A stretch of DNA of 64,000 bases from Favolaschia claudopus (GCA_037176885.1 JAWWNJ010000148.1:434001-498000), one strand, 5' to 3'; counted from the stretch's first letter, positions 10,200-21,771 are shown. Notes: generated by a model from the sequence alone, not told the origin. Made by a program: numbers and translations.

Positions 10200-12483
10200 T
10201 TACCCTTTCTTGAATCCTTCCCTACTAAGCTTCAATCCAGCGCACCGCTCAACACACTCGTGGCTGTCTACAAAGTGATCAATTCCTTCTTGTCCGTGGT
10301 CACCAACCCCGCTAGCACTTCGGAAAGTGAGACGTTCATGTTTTTGAATAACCATTAGACAAAAACGTACCCATTAGTGGTGTGCATCATAACATCGAAC
10401 AGAACATTAAGGCCATCACCATTTTCGTTCACAGCGGCCGAAGCTATAGAGTAAATGTGTATTAATTGTGCTTGATAAGTAGAATAGAATGAAATAACAC
10501 ATACTCTGAAGGTCGGCAAGCACTGTGGTTTCCTGGCTGATCTGGTAAACGTAGTGAGTGAATGCATTCAGAGTGCTGCCAAGCTTCTTCTGGGGCCAAG
10601 CTGGATACTCGTTTGTGCCGCTCCAATGTTCAACCTTGGTGGTGCGTCGAGGCTCAAAGAGCCAGAGAATTTTGACGGCACTGACACCGGATTCAGAGTC
10701 AGCGGTTGCATTGCATGCGGCCTGGTACTGCTCCAGCGAAACTCCAGATGCGGGGGAGGGATCACAGCCGTCTTGCGCAATCTCGACTCCCAGCTTGAAC
10801 TTGGTGACCGCCAGGGCTGACCACAATTAATCAAGGTTCCCCGAGTAGATATTGGAATTCAGGTGCTTACATTCGTCGATGCTAACTCCCCGATCGTTGG
10901 CTTCAGCAACAAAGCCCTTCAAGTAAATGTCGGTTTTGCCCAGGCGGGTTACTTCTTCCATGAGGTGCGCGGTATTCTCCGCAATTTCGACTTGACCTTC
11001 TCCAGCACCGATGTCCTTGAACCGTTTTGCGACCCACGGCATTCCTTCGTAAATAACCTGTAAATCATAAGTGAGAAGCAAAGCTGGGGTTCAACTCGAG
11101 CTTACCTTGTATACGTTCTTCGTTTTCCCTTGCCCAAGAGGAGAGTCTTGCAAAATGCAAACACTCGGAGTAGCAGCCAAATCTGGGAACGAAATGTCTA
11201 CTGAGCCATCTCGGGCAACAGATATGGTCGCAAAAAGGAATGAGACTTTTGAGAAGCCAGGAAGCTCTCCAATCTCCGACCGCAAAGGTGCAAACGAATT
11301 AGTGGTAAGTTGGGCTGGTGCATGATTAAGAATATTCTTTATATAAATTGAGAAGGGCTCACATCGAGTGCGTTTTACAACACTTGTAACACTGCTAGAG
11401 GCCGTGCTCAACTTGCGCTTCCTGATCTCCTTGTCATTGAGTACAAAGTACGGCACTTTGTAGCCCGTTTGTTCCTCAAACTAAGCAGAACCGATATAAA
11501 CCCATGAGTGTGAAAGATAATGAAAGGACAGACCTCCTTAACCAGGATCAAACCTTCGAGATAGATGGCGGGAGAACGCAGTTTAAGAGTGGGAGGTCCC
11601 TGCAGCATCTTCTTCGGATGATTTCCATGAATACGATCATGCACATCGAAGAAATTCCCCAAAGTTCCAAGAGTGCTGTGTGGCTCAACTCCGACATTCC
11701 CCAACAGTCGGAGAGCAATATGGTCTCTGAAAGCATATTGAGTACTTCAAGTGCAGATTGGGAAGGCGGAAAAAGAATCACGCACGGAGTAAGACTGTCC
11801 CCAGACTCTTTGTCCCAGTCCAAGTTCCAATGACTGAGAAGCGCCTTCAAAACATCTGCAAAAGGAATCCAACCGAAAGATTGCGGCGGAGTAATATTTA
11901 ACTTACCATCCATCAACACATCCTCAGGGAAAGAACGAGTGGCATTGCTGAGCATGCGTGATGCATCCGTTCGAGCAGCCGAAGTCGCAGGTGCGAGATA
12001 AACAGAGATTTGTCGAGGCACACCCTTTGCAGTTCCAACCGGCGCAGACGAACCCGATTTCTGTGATCCTTTGTGAAGCGTTCGAGCGAGCATAGCAACG
12101 CGCCGAGCATCGGCTTGAACTTGCTCAATGCTCTTCATAGACGGATCTGGCCCTGGATTCACTGGCGGTAGATTTTGATCTTGTGTGCAAAGAGGTTGCC
12201 CAGAGTGCGTAGCCGCCTTTGAGTCTGGAGAGGGTGAGAGTCAATTACATAGGTGAAGACTCATAATACACTTGCCTTTCTTGATACAAGCTCCGCAACG
12301 AGAAGCTTTTAGAAGCATCAGCTGAAAACAATAGAAGCCAGCCCGGTCTTGATCAAAAGAAGAATAAAATTCCGTGGTGCAGGTACGTCTGACTCGTTCT
12401 TGCTCAAAGACTGAGTCATTTTCGGAACAAATACTAACTCCAGATGAAACAGTACTTGACTCCAGTATACTCGAGTCATTCAT
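10200..12483 (-). CDS. Alpha-type (MHCK/EF2K-like) atypical protein kinase
   Basis: Spliced minus-strand gene. Exons, high to low coordinate: 12276-12483, 11907-12224, 11786-11855, 11534-11726, 11363-11480, 11106-11314, 10871-11057, 10505-10816, 10371-10443, 10200-10311; all junctions stay in frame. The first intron appears to use a GC donor. The C-terminal half matches an alpha-kinase fold: a glycine-rich entry (GQGKTKNVYKV), the lysine strand (PWVAKRF), the TVLADLQ catalytic strand, and the closing GVGDHGQEGIDHF...HECVERC segment that in this family binds zinc. The N-terminal part carries one CxxC (CGAC) and is otherwise low in recognisable features. These kinases phosphorylate serine/threonine; substrates are unknown. 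The start is uncertain, because bZIP-like sites overlap the first predicted exon; a downstream ATG near 12315 is an alternative. It is divergent from the integrase-core gene. Confidence 0.85.
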
Positions 12484-12734
12484 GCGGCGAAACAAATTGG
12501 TGCGCAAAGACTTGATTTTCGGTGTTACATGACTCGTTCTCTTCAGGCTTCAGCCTCGAGTCATTATTCCGGGACGATTAGTGGGTCAATGGTAAGTGTC
12601 GTTATCTGTTCCCACGGTTCAACTTTTCGTCGCGGCTCAAGTTCTGTGTCTCGAGTCATTCTCTCGAGTCATTGCAGCGCGCAGATACTGTATATAAGGG
12701 CTACCTTGTGTCTTTCTCAACAGTGCTCCCAACA
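12391..12734. promoter_or_regulatory. Shared divergent promoter with repeated GAGTCAT sites
   Basis: Seven GAGTCAT/ATGACTC-type blocks lie near 12391, 12411, 12471, 12531, 12555, 12651 and 12664; the one near 12411 contains a full TGAGTCA, the Gcn4/AP-1 bZIP consensus, and several are CTCGAGTCATT. A TATATAAG box at 12691-12698 lies about 37 bases before the plus-strand ATG at 12735. The first three sites overlap predicted kinase exon 1. Binding is inferred from motif only. Confidence 0.5.
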
Positions 12735-14440
12735 ATGGTGAACTCAAGTGGCGCAAACGGTCATCACAATGGCACTCGTAAGTTGGGGTGATGGCTTCAA
12801 TAAGTTGTCAAATTCGCTAAACTCTGAGACCGCTAGGCCCGCCTGATGAAGTCTTGAAATCGGCACTTCACAAATATGCCGAAAAGAGTCTCCCACTCAA
12901 CCAGCGACTTGATTACCTGCTCAAGGACTTCGGTTACAAGATCAGGTGCGTCAATCTTGCCATTACTTGGGCCTTCATCGACTAATAGGGTGTCTTTTCT
13001 TCAGTTATACAACTCTGAAGAAGCTCAACCGGGATTTCAACGTCAATACCGTTAAGAAACCTCCGCCCGAGCACATCTCGACCACAGTAATTGGGGAGGT
13101 CATTTCCAACAACTCCTCGTCTCGCAATGGTCCCTCAACAGTGCAGAATCAAATTTCTCGGCAATATAAGCTAAAAATTCCTCGGTCAGTCTACTCATCG
13201 TAGTCACACAGATTGTACTAACAAATGCCAGGGATACGGTTCGTCGTATTATGTCGGATCTGGATCCGGGTGGAGCCGAGGCCAGATTCCCTGGGCGTAA
13301 CCGCCGTCCTAAAGAACGCGGGCATTTGACAGATACCGGTGTTTATTACGAGATTCATTTTGACGGTCACGAAAAACTCAATTTCAAGGGTTTGCAAATG
13401 GGACCTGTCGGAATTGATATATATGGTGCTCGCTGCCATTCGAGTAGTCGCTTGATCAAATATTTGACTGTGCCTAATGCCCGATGCTCCTCAACGGTCG
13501 GGCATTATTACCTCGATCTGGTTGAAACGAATGGCGGTAAGGCTTCAGAGGGCTAAATCACGACACAATACTCACAAGATTCTCAGTTTTTGTTCAAGCT
13601 ACAGTTGACGGAGGGTCCGAGACAGGGGAATTATATGCCGCACACATAGCCTTGCGGTAAGCGTCTGATATTCTCATTTTGAGCTATACTAATCGGATAT
13701 CTAGCCAACACTGTATGCCAAATACCTCTTTGGAGGAGCACCCTGCATTTGTTGCGCTGCCTAGTACCGACAACATTCCGATTGAATCTTCTTGGCATCT
13801 TCTCACCAACTACATTGGCTGCGATATCAAGCAAGTCCTTTCTCTTGGCAAGAGCATGAACTACTTCAATCCGGCCTTTGAGCTACACATGTACGTTGCC
13901 CTTGCACGATGTTCCTTGACTCTTGAGTAATGTCTTGAAGCAACTTGTTCAAGTGGCTGTGGCCGAAGATTGTTCAACTTTGCTTGGATGACTTTGTGGA
14001 CTACTGGAACAACCACCGTATTCGGTCTCAGAAGGATAAAATACTGCCTTCTGGGGTCTCTCCGAATTATATTTTCGACTTTCCTGAGCGTTTTGGACTT
14101 GTCAAGTTTGGTAAGCAGGCACCTCAGGATAAGATTGATGCTCTTCGAAGGAACATTCCCAAGTCTCGGGAGGAGTGCTACCAATGGGTTTCGGATGAGT
14201 TTGATATGATGGCTTTTGGAGCGTATGAACAAATCGGGAGTCCAGAGATGAAGCTCGCTGAGGGGTGGACAATATTTTGCCGCATTCTGCCTTTGCTCCA
14301 GTAGACAGTTGTTTCCGAAATACACCATATATGATGTCAATGCTCAAAAGTTCTTAAACTTAGCAGCAGAGCGTCATGGATCGGGACCTCCTGACCAAAC
14401 TCGATCGATTGATCTTCTTGGCAGTCTGCCTCCTACTTGA
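12735..14440 (+). CDS. DDE integrase-core domain protein (fungal, possibly transposon-derived)
   Basis: Exons 12735-12777, 12837-12945, 13005-13184, 13232-13536, 13587-13656, 13705-13890 and 13941 onward join in frame. The product carries the three acidic positions expected of an integrase/transposase RNase-H-like fold: D in EIHFDGHEKL, D in TVDGGSETGEL, and E in DNIPIESSWHLL. The N-terminal part (DEVLKSALHKYAEKSLP) resembles a small helical DNA-binding segment. Such proteins are common in Agaricomycetes, often as single genes without flanking TIRs. The last exon either stops at 14303 or uses a further, unusually short intron of about 40 nt from about 14264 to reach a stop at 14440; the second reading adds about 45 residues. 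A TATA box lies just upstream. Whether it is an active transposase or domesticated cannot be told from sequence. Confidence 0.75.
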
Positions 14441-16109
14441 AAAGGATGCAGTAACGCGCCGGCAACATCCTAAGTATCTTATCCTATCTGAAAAGAATCA
14501 ATTATTCTCAATATTCTGAGCACGCTTCGGGCAATTGAACCTATGACGCGACTGCCTTTGGACCTCGCTCGCTCGAAATCCAGTTGCGTCACTGTTGCGC
14601 ATCCGGATTCCGAATTGGGACAGATTGATGGAATCTGTGATCACTGATGTCACAAGTCCCCCATTCCACGGCCAGCAATTTTTCTACCATCATTTGAGGT
14701 AGCAAAAGACACTGTATAGGCTCACAGGACGCGCCACATACTACATATATGGGTAGTAGTATGCCCATGGCAAAGTGGCGCTTGGGTTTCCTGTAGCGGC
14801 ATGCTCGGCATCTGCCTGATATACATCACATAATTCCGTGGTACAGCGAGTAGTACTAGTAGGATAAGCGCCGGTCCTCCGTCATCACCAAATGTGAGAG
14901 CACGTGACCTATGATACGTGTGTTTTCTTTTCTCCCCCTACTTTAAGTACTTACGATGAAGGCGGGAAGCGTTCAAGATTCCCTGAATGCAGTGCTTGAC
15001 GCCCTGCATGAAATTGAAAGATTGAATGAGAAGCACTTCGAAGCTAAAACTCGCCGGTTACTGACGTTTTAGTCTCTCTAGACAGACGCTTCAATTCTTC
15101 TTAGCTCACAAGTTCGCTGAATCGTTTGTCTTCCATTGAATCATGTTCACAAATTTAATGAGACTTAATGTGTACGCTCATAGGACTCGCCCGGCGTCAG
15201 TGCCTCAGAGAGGGGCCGTACAACACGCTCATTCTCTCTGCGGTGATCAATTGCAAGCAAGTACTCAATTTCCCACTTGATCAACGAATAAAGGATTTCA
15301 GGGCAACCTGGAGCGCCGTGGATTCTTCCTCTGTTGGGTCAATGGCCAATCCTCTTCCTGGTTATCCGAGGACTCGACCTCCCAGCCGCAGATGTCGGAG
15401 TGGCTTTTTTCCCTAGACTGGACGCTTCCGATTGATGACGACTTTCAACCGCAATCGACCTCCACTCCTGCCAACAATCAATGTCGGACCGCCCCAGGAT
15501 TTTGGAGATACATGCTTTGCGAAACCCCTACCCCTATGTTAGGGCCAGACCGCGCCAGGAGCCAAGGAGAGCCGAGCCCCTCTTCTTGACCCCTGTTAAT
15601 TATTTAATTAATATGTGATGTGCTCAATGTTTAAAAGGACTTATTCATCGCAGCCGTTCAGAAAATACCCTTCCTGCCGAGCCGCCACAGTGCCGGCCTA
15701 AAATGTCGCGGGAAAACCTTCGGATGTGGTTGAAGACTTATGCCAAAAATTCTCCTTCACGGGCAATGGCTTGGCTAAGTACAATATCGTCGTCCGGGAA
15801 TTAATTACGGTTCTTTGGTACCCCGTTGCTCAAGGATGTCGGTTCGGACAGTCTGTGCCAACCTTCTTCGGCTGATCTTCGTCGTCCGCGTCAGATTCGA
15901 CATCTGCATTAGGGCCGCTCAGAGTTCGGCTGCTTTTGCAGCTGGAACTGATGCAGCCCGGTGTCACCATGATGGTCGCACTCCTGCCTTTTTGGGACTA
16001 ACGCGCTCCACGCGTCTTCGCGATGCAGCCGCTGGCGATTATCGATGCCCGGCCGTGATAGCTACTGTATACCTCGTCTCAATACATCTCTTTCTCCAAC
16101 CCTCAACCC
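14441..16109. other. Non-coding stretch
   Basis: No domain-bearing frame. A 38-codon frame (14956-15072, beginning MKAGSVQDSLNAVLDALHE) has gene-like composition but no known family; it ends against the dispersed TAGTCTCTC motif (15070-15090). Treated as unsupported. Confidence 0.5.
15070..15090 (+). repeat. 22-bp dispersed motif, copy 2 (one base short)
   Basis: Reads TAGTCTCTCTAGACAGACGC plus T, lacking the G found in the copies at 4086 and 18666. Confidence 0.5.
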
Positions 16110-16675
16110 ATGCCTCAGCAATCAGTCCACAATCGCGTGCGGAGCTCTTACATCAAGCACATCTTTTTGCGAAAGCTGCTGGATTTAATTGTCGACGACA
16201 ATGAGGACGACCGCGACGACCCCGAAAGTGACGAACTACTGGATCTTGTGCAGCAGCTGAAGCAGGATATCACTATCTTGACCAGAATTAAAGAAACACG
16301 CTACTTGAATGCTTGGGAAATCTTCATCTTGCCTGGCAACACGCAGATAATCCAGAGGACCATGGCCGATTCTCTGGAATGCTTCGCGTCTCCCCCTTCA
16401 TTTTTAACGTTCTTACAAGGCTGATTGAAAACCACGAAGCCTTTCAAAAGAACTCGCACGTTCCGCAGATACGCGTTGATAACCAACTCGCTGTGACCCT
16501 GTATCGTCTGGGCCACTACGGGAATGCTTCGTCATATATTTGTGCGCCCATTGACGGAAGACGAAAAGGAGAAAGAAAAGGAATGGATGGATGAGCATCT
16601 AGGCTTTCGTGAGGCGGAGACGCGTATTATACGAGGAAGGCCAATTACGGCTTGAATGTGCAGGAGTGTTCACTG
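16110..16675 (+). pseudogene. PIF/Harbinger-type transposase fragment
   Basis: Two frames must be joined by a shift near 16370 to read a continuous product: one gives NEDDRDDPESDELLDLVQQL and onward, the other LRVSPFIFNVLTRLIENHEA then QLAVTLYRLGHYGNAS. This is the N-terminal region typical of fungal Harbinger transposases, before the DDE domain. Further downstream a remnant reads RPLTEDEKEKEKEWMDEHLG and ANYGLNVQ, which fit the same family with material missing between. No TIRs were found around it. It is non-functional as it stands. Confidence 0.65.
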
Positions 16676-17226
16676 CTTTATTCAGAGGCATCTCTTTACC
16701 ATCCCAATAGATTGGAAATGCGCCTTCGAACCCTTTCACGGGATCGGCTCATGATGCAGCTGCTTTCGAGCATACTTGTGCTTTCATCCCGATTATTTGT
16801 TTCACAATGGAGAATTTGCCTGGGGTGATTCAGCGTATACTCGTCATCACAGAAAGTAACCGAAAATTGCGTCATCTCGACACGATCACATGATGATGTC
16901 GCGCCGAATGTATCATAGTAGGATTTCATAGTATAAATTCTGGGGCAATCAAGTCTCTCTTGCTTGCTACAGAGCCGGTATACTTTAGAGTATCACGACA
17001 CTAATCCATAAATACAATACAGGACTTGGTCCAATCTGCAAAATAACACCACATATCCCACTTTGGGCACAGTATATCGTGGTGTACATTACTAATGTAG
17101 TCCGACTCCCTGGAGGCCTCAAATTGTTTCCAAAATTGAAATTTGGCAAGAAAAACAAGGAAAACAGTTTATTTGGCTGTTCTGCCGAATTCATACTTAT
17201 GTGCAAAGTGTTGAAGTATTTATTTC
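16676..17226. other. Non-coding gap
   Basis: No supported gene or repeat. Confidence 0.5.
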
Positions 17227-17352
17227 CAGTGGCGGCGCCATCTGATGCCACCCCTAAAAATAGAACAGCCTATATCTGGAACTTTGATGCAAGTGGAGTC
17301 GATTGGGGCCACATCATTTTTTGGGGGGTGGCATCAGATCCCGCCGCCACTG
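17227..17352. mobile_element. 126-bp hAT-like miniature element
   Basis: The arms begin CAGTGGCGGC and share ATCTGATGCCACCCC, inverted at each end. CAGTGGCG-type ends are typical of hAT elements. The 8-bp flanks (TTTATTTC and TCTCTTCC) agree at only 5 of 8 positions, so a target duplication is not proven. Confidence 0.6.
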
Positions 17353-17455
17353 TCTCTTCCATTTACCGTACATACCTTACATTCTCCAACTCGCAATCCG
17401 TTCCGTTACGCGTCACACATTCCTTATGTAGCTTTGTGTCACCGTCACATTCCTC

Positions 17456-17611
17456 AGTCGTTTCCTCCACGACTGAGGTATGTGCACTCGTATCTACTGT
17501 CCTTACAGCTTACTGATTCTCCTGGTAGTTTATACTTACTGTATTCTATCAGGTATATAATACACGAGTCGTTTCCTCCACGACTGAGTTTATACTTACT
17601 GTATTCTATCA
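17456..17611 (+). repeat. Short duplicated hairpin cluster
   Basis: The string GTCGTTTCCTCCACGACTGA occurs twice (about 17458 and 17569), each copy able to fold (CAGTCGT/ACGACTG arms in the first). TTTATACTTACTGTATTCTA also occurs twice (about 17531 and 17589). A partial tandem duplication of about 60-110 bp is the simplest explanation. Confidence 0.6.
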
Positions 17612-18180
17612 CAAAGATGATGCCTGGAGGGTAGGCGAAACTATATAGCAGCATTTCAGTCTCCCTCATTCCCCACGAACAAGTTCAGATTGATATAACT
17701 CTTGATTTCCGTCTCAAAGTATCTGATTAATTGTGAGGCATAGGGATTATCCGTCAATTCCGGCACCATCGAAAGTAACCGCCCTGTATCAGGTCGCCAA
17801 GTGTTTTTCCCATTCTTTTAGATGGTGTATAGTGGTAGGGCATACAGATCCACTACCTCCACGCATAAAACTTGAATTTCTGCCCCAATCAACTCGTTTT
17901 ACGCAACGATTTTATCAAGTTTCATCAAATATGACAAGGAAAGATCATCTGATCATACAGTGATAACCACATAGTGATGCGCGAGATTTTTTGATGTATT
18001 GGGAGCCAATCGATGCCAAAGACTATGTCTACCACTTTAGATGGTACAATACTACAAGTTTCATCGAAAACAATCGAACTTTCTGTGATGACGAGTACGT
18101 TGACTAACCGCATGATCCCCGTCCACTCCAGGTGTGGATTTCTTCGAAACTTATGCGGGCGTAGTTCGCTATGAATCGTT

Positions 18181-18663
18181 GAGGATGTTATGGGCGATTT
18201 GTGTGACGAGCCGGGTTGGGTTATGTGGGCTATGGACGTGGTGGCCGCATATCTCAACAGTAAGATGAAGGAGGTGGTGTACATGGAGCAGCCGGAGGGA
18301 TTTGTTGTACCCGGGAAGGAGGACAAAGTGTGCTTGATGAAGCGCTCTTTGTATGGTTTTATGCAGGCAGGCAGAAACTGGGCTAGGGTTCTATGGCTGC
18401 GCTTGACTGGGTCAGGTTGCGCGCTGACCCCTCGATTTGCATGCTCTCAATCGGATGGTTTGACGCCAACTTCGCGGCGAATCTTGATTCCCGCCGTTCG
18501 ACTTCTGGCGCGAAGTCTTCATGATGTCAGGCGGGCCCGTATCTTGGGCAGCGAAGAAGCGGCGCTTTCGACTGCCGAGGCCGAATACGTCTCCCTCGCA
18601 GCTCCAAGCAAGCGATCTGGATTTACAGCTTCCTTGAGGAGCTGGACATGGCGCAAGGAATGA
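18181..18663 (+). pseudogene. Ty1/Copia reverse transcriptase-RNase H fragment
   Basis: One 157-codon frame from 18190 starts in Copia reverse transcriptase (DVVAAYLNSKMKEVVYMEQP, then EDKVCLMKRSLYGFMQAGRN) and jumps after about 60 codons to the C-terminal RNase H end (AALSTAEAEYVSLAA). The closing YSFLEELDMAQ requires another frame. The catalytic YVDD region and most of RNase H are deleted. It is followed immediately by the 22-bp dispersed motif and a Tc1-type insertion. Confidence 0.75.
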
Positions 18664-18665
18664 CC

Positions 18666-18687
18666 TAGTCTCTCGTAGACAGACGCT
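18666..18687 (+). repeat. 22-bp dispersed motif, copy 3
   Basis: Identical to 4086-4107. Its last T and the next A form the TA used by the neighbouring Tc1-type element. Confidence 0.6.
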
Positions 18688-18688
18688 A

Positions 18689-19381
18689 CAGTGCCGGACA
18701 CGCAAAGTCGACAACTGTGATCTTCCATTTATGGAAGGTGTGACACATGCTCAGGCGGCTAGTTTTCTGTGTAAACATCTTGTTATAGACCCAAACAACG
18801 GTTCTGCACGAGCCGATTTCCCCAAAACTCAAAATCAAAAAAATTGACCCCAAAATTTTGGCCAAACACCGAGATTTCATGGGAAAATTACGAAACATAG
18901 CGCAATCGACTCCGTTAATCGAGCTAGTTCTGTCTCTGATAACATCAAAGCGATTTCACGAGCCGTTTTGGCACAAATTCCTTGGGAAACATCGCCGTAT
19001 TTGGACAACTTACATCATGTTGATCAATTCTATCACAGACCATGTGTCAACATGCTTGCCGATCACCATGCCGTGCCGCTGCCGTGGGTTGGTGCTGAGA
19101 ATTTGCACGGATTACCGCCCAGATTGTAGTTCAGGCCGTCACCCTTCCACTTACACCTGCCAAGGATCAGTAATTTTGCGCTTGGAGCTCAAAAGGGGTA
19201 CACACAGTTTCGATTTTTGACCTCAAAAATTTGGCCATAGCCAAAATGTCGTGGGAAAAACTTCGGAGGTGGTTTTTTGAGCTTTTCAGGGGTCGGCGAA
19301 TCCGAATCTGAAGTCAGATTTATCCCCCAAAATTCCCGTTCGCCGGCAATCAACATTGTCGACTTTGCGTGTCCGGCACTG
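18689..19381. mobile_element. Tc1/mariner-type non-autonomous element
   Basis: Perfect inverted ends CAGTGCCGGACACGCAAAGT...GGCACTG, flanked by TA (18687-18688, 19382-19383). The interior lacks a transposase. GGAAAAACTTCGGAG and GGTTTTTTGAGC match the outer element at 2161-3573, so the two are related though their ends differ at several positions. Confidence 0.8.
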
Positions 19382-19383
19382 TA

Positions 19384-19815
19384 CAACAATGAGTCCTCGT
19401 ACCTGCGGTTGTTGTAGTCTGTTGAAGACCTTGATGCCCGGCTTGTTGCCCGGGCTATGCCGTAATTCTAAAATTCCTCGACTTTCGTTCTACACCGCTG
19501 AGCGTGATTTCAGCCAAAATTTTTATACAGAATGTCTTAGATATAAGGGCCAAACTCATTGGTGAGTTATTGCCAGTAAGAATATTCGTCCAATGCTGAC
19601 TTGGTTATAAGCCTGCCAAATCAACGAGTGTCCAGTTCGGCCGTTTCAAGCTGAGACAAATCAACATTCCGAGGACACAGAACGTTCGAAGCACAAGATA
19701 TAGCATATTCTATCTCCAAAACCTTGCAAAATCTCTATGGGATGAGGGAGAACGAAGCACCAGAATCCGTGAGAAAGAATTCAAACTCCGCACATGCCGG
19801 CATAGGTCGAGCAAC
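19384..19815. other. Non-coding gap before the Copia element
   Basis: No supported gene. Confidence 0.5.
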
Positions 19816-20124
19816 TGTCACACCCCCGCGGTCACTAACAGACTAGGAATGACCCGCGCTGCTTAGAGGTGACAAGCTTAAGCACCCCAGCCGTAGGGAG
19901 GGACGCGAGCGCAGGCTCGCAGCCGTGCAGTGACTGTGTCCTCAGTATTTACTGACTCAACCTGACTCGCACCTTATTCCGTAGTATTCCGCAGTAATAT
20001 TGTACAAGTATAAAAGACCTGTAAATTAGTTAGTATTTTCTTAACCATTTTATTCACCCACCAACCCGAGTGAACAACAACAATCTCGACTTCTCATATT
20101 CGTTTCTACCTAAGCTGCTAATAG
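19816..20124 (+). repeat. Copia 5' long terminal repeat
   Basis: The start at TGTCACACCCCC is inferred from the TG rule; the last 200 bp (19925-20124) are confirmed by the second copy. A TATAAAAG box lies at 20009-20016, as expected for an LTR promoter. The exact 3' edge (CTAATA or CTAATAG) is uncertain. Confidence 0.75.
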
Positions 20125-20174
20125 GTTATTGCCCCCGACGCTTAAAACGAATACTATTCTTACCTTGATCAACA

Positions 20175-20395
20175 ATGTCCACATCAACCAACACATTGTC
20201 TTCTACCGCCAAACTCGGCGAGTATTTCGCCAAGTTGCCTTCGTGCAAAGGCGACGGAACGAACTGGGTGTTCTTCCGTGATCGCTTCTTATTTGCGATC
20301 GACGCGGCCGGTCTTAGCGACCACTTTGAGGACGAGACAACCTCGAAGGTGCCCGTCGCGCCAGGAATGTCGGAGAAATCGACCGAACCATATCC
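20175..20395 (+). pseudogene. Copia gag, N-terminal part
   Basis: Starts at ATG after the LTR and reads MSTSTNTLSSTAKLGEYFAK then TNWVFFRDRFLFAIDAAGLS, the usual opening of fungal Copia gag. Similarity to gag fades around 20380-20395 where the inserted block begins; the frame continues by chance to 20444. The missing continuation resumes after 23793 with RRFWRSEQAVIKQGLATVIP. Confidence 0.8.
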
Positions 20396-20691
20396 TGGGA
20401 AATCCTGCCATATCGGACGATCAGGCCGCCGAACAGGATCATGACATGATCTTGAGAGAGTCCCGGATAATATGAGGGCAAGATAAGGGAAGATAAGGCT
20501 CAGGCTGCCAGATAATGGCAATATCGGCCGAACCAAAAGATATTCGGCCACAGTCTGAATTTCCTCCGGCTTCGCCGAGGCTTTTCATTATCAGGGTATT
20601 ATCAGATAGCAGTAGGCGGAATCGAACCGGCGACCCTCGGAGTACAAACGGCAAGCAGAACTAATACAATATACCACTGCACCAGGCAGCC
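20396..20691 (-). mobile_element. tRNA-derived SINE-like unit inside gag
   Basis: Read on the minus strand from 20691 it begins GGCTGCCTGGTGCAGTGGTA, with an A box TGGTGCAGTGG (20674-20684) and a perfect B box GGTTCGATTCC (20618-20628), both RNA polymerase III promoter elements. The would-be 3' acceptor strand does not pair with GGCTGCC, so it is not a normal tRNA gene. The tail to about 20396 has an inverted CTCGGCGAAGCCGGAG block. The 3' end and target duplication are unclear. Confidence 0.55.
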
Positions 20692-21771
20692 TTTGTTTAG
20701 GCAGCAACGCAATGAGCTATACGGCAACTAAAGCCGACATGGCCCGCGACTCGGCTGCTCCAAGTTAGCCCAGCGGCAGCGTTGAATGTGTTTCATATAC
20801 TGCTTATTTACTGGCTTTGATTCAGTATAGTAGGGTCGCGTTATTGATTCAGTGCATTTAAGTTTTGTTCGTTTGGATTCCTCACTGGCAGCCCAGAAGA
20901 TTGAGATGTGCCTTTCGGTACTGATTATATATTGCTTTTTAGAGGCGCTTATAGTCTGCATAGGTCATGTTGAGGTCAATTTCAATCCAACGGAGCCTAA
21001 GCACGGTGAACTTTCATTTCCAGTTCATCTTTTGTTTGAGTTACTGAAACTAACCCTTGTTTGAATACATTTGCAGTAACGCGCCGTCCCCTTAGTTGGC
21101 ATTCCGTGTCAAGGTGTTCAAGACTGCCTGTTCGCTTACCTCCTTAATCCCACTAGCTGAGTAGCTCACCGCGACTTCAACTCGATTCAGCATGCTTGTT
21201 TTTCCCGTTGAATCATTGTTCTTCAATTTGTTACAGTGTAACCAAAACTCACGGCACGTCTTATCGTTGCTACATATTCTCGCGTTCTCGAGCTAGGCAT
21301 CTTATCAATTCCTTCGATTTCCTTCACGAGCTCACGGGATTTTATCTTGCAGCAGGAAAAAAATCCTACATTTATTTCCAAAAAGCTGAAAGAAAGATGC
21401 GGAGATACAGATTTACCTGCATACTTCTGCCTAAACACTGCTAACGGCGCGTCGAGGTTCTTCACGGTTTCGCGCTGGCCCGAGTCAGTTCAAGCCGCGA
21501 GGAAGATTGGCGCGAGTGGAGATAAAGGCTTCGGTGTGGTACCCACAAAAGAGAATGAGAGGTAAGCTTGATTTTTGTAGCTTCAATGCGAAAAACTTAC
21601 TCGAAGGAGTGCGAACGCACTTCGGCGCCGAGGCGGTCAATTCGGCGCCGTTGGGGGAGCGGAGTTACGGGAATTCAGACGGTGGTATCGACTTGTAGGG
21701 GTCGAGGGCGGGCCGCATAGTCTTCTTGGCGGTAAGGTGTCCATGGATGAAGGCGGAATTACTCGGCATTA
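20692..21771. other. Inserted DNA within gag, unassigned
   Basis: Part of the about 3.4-kb block interrupting Copia gag. No domain-bearing frame or clear repeat edge was found. Confidence 0.4.

Noticed and set aside
12603..12625. TTCCCACGGTTCAACT as a tRNA B box
   Set aside because: It recurs at 9973 and 28863 without a matching A box at the right distance; likely a small shared repeat only.
18858..19220. 120-codon frame inside the Tc1-type element
   Set aside because: No DDE/DDD or helix-turn-helix features of a Tc1/mariner transposase; length and composition fit chance.
20600..20700. tRNA gene
   Set aside because: A and B boxes are perfect, but the acceptor arms do not pair and there is no sensible 72-base cloverleaf; better explained as a tRNA-derived SINE head.
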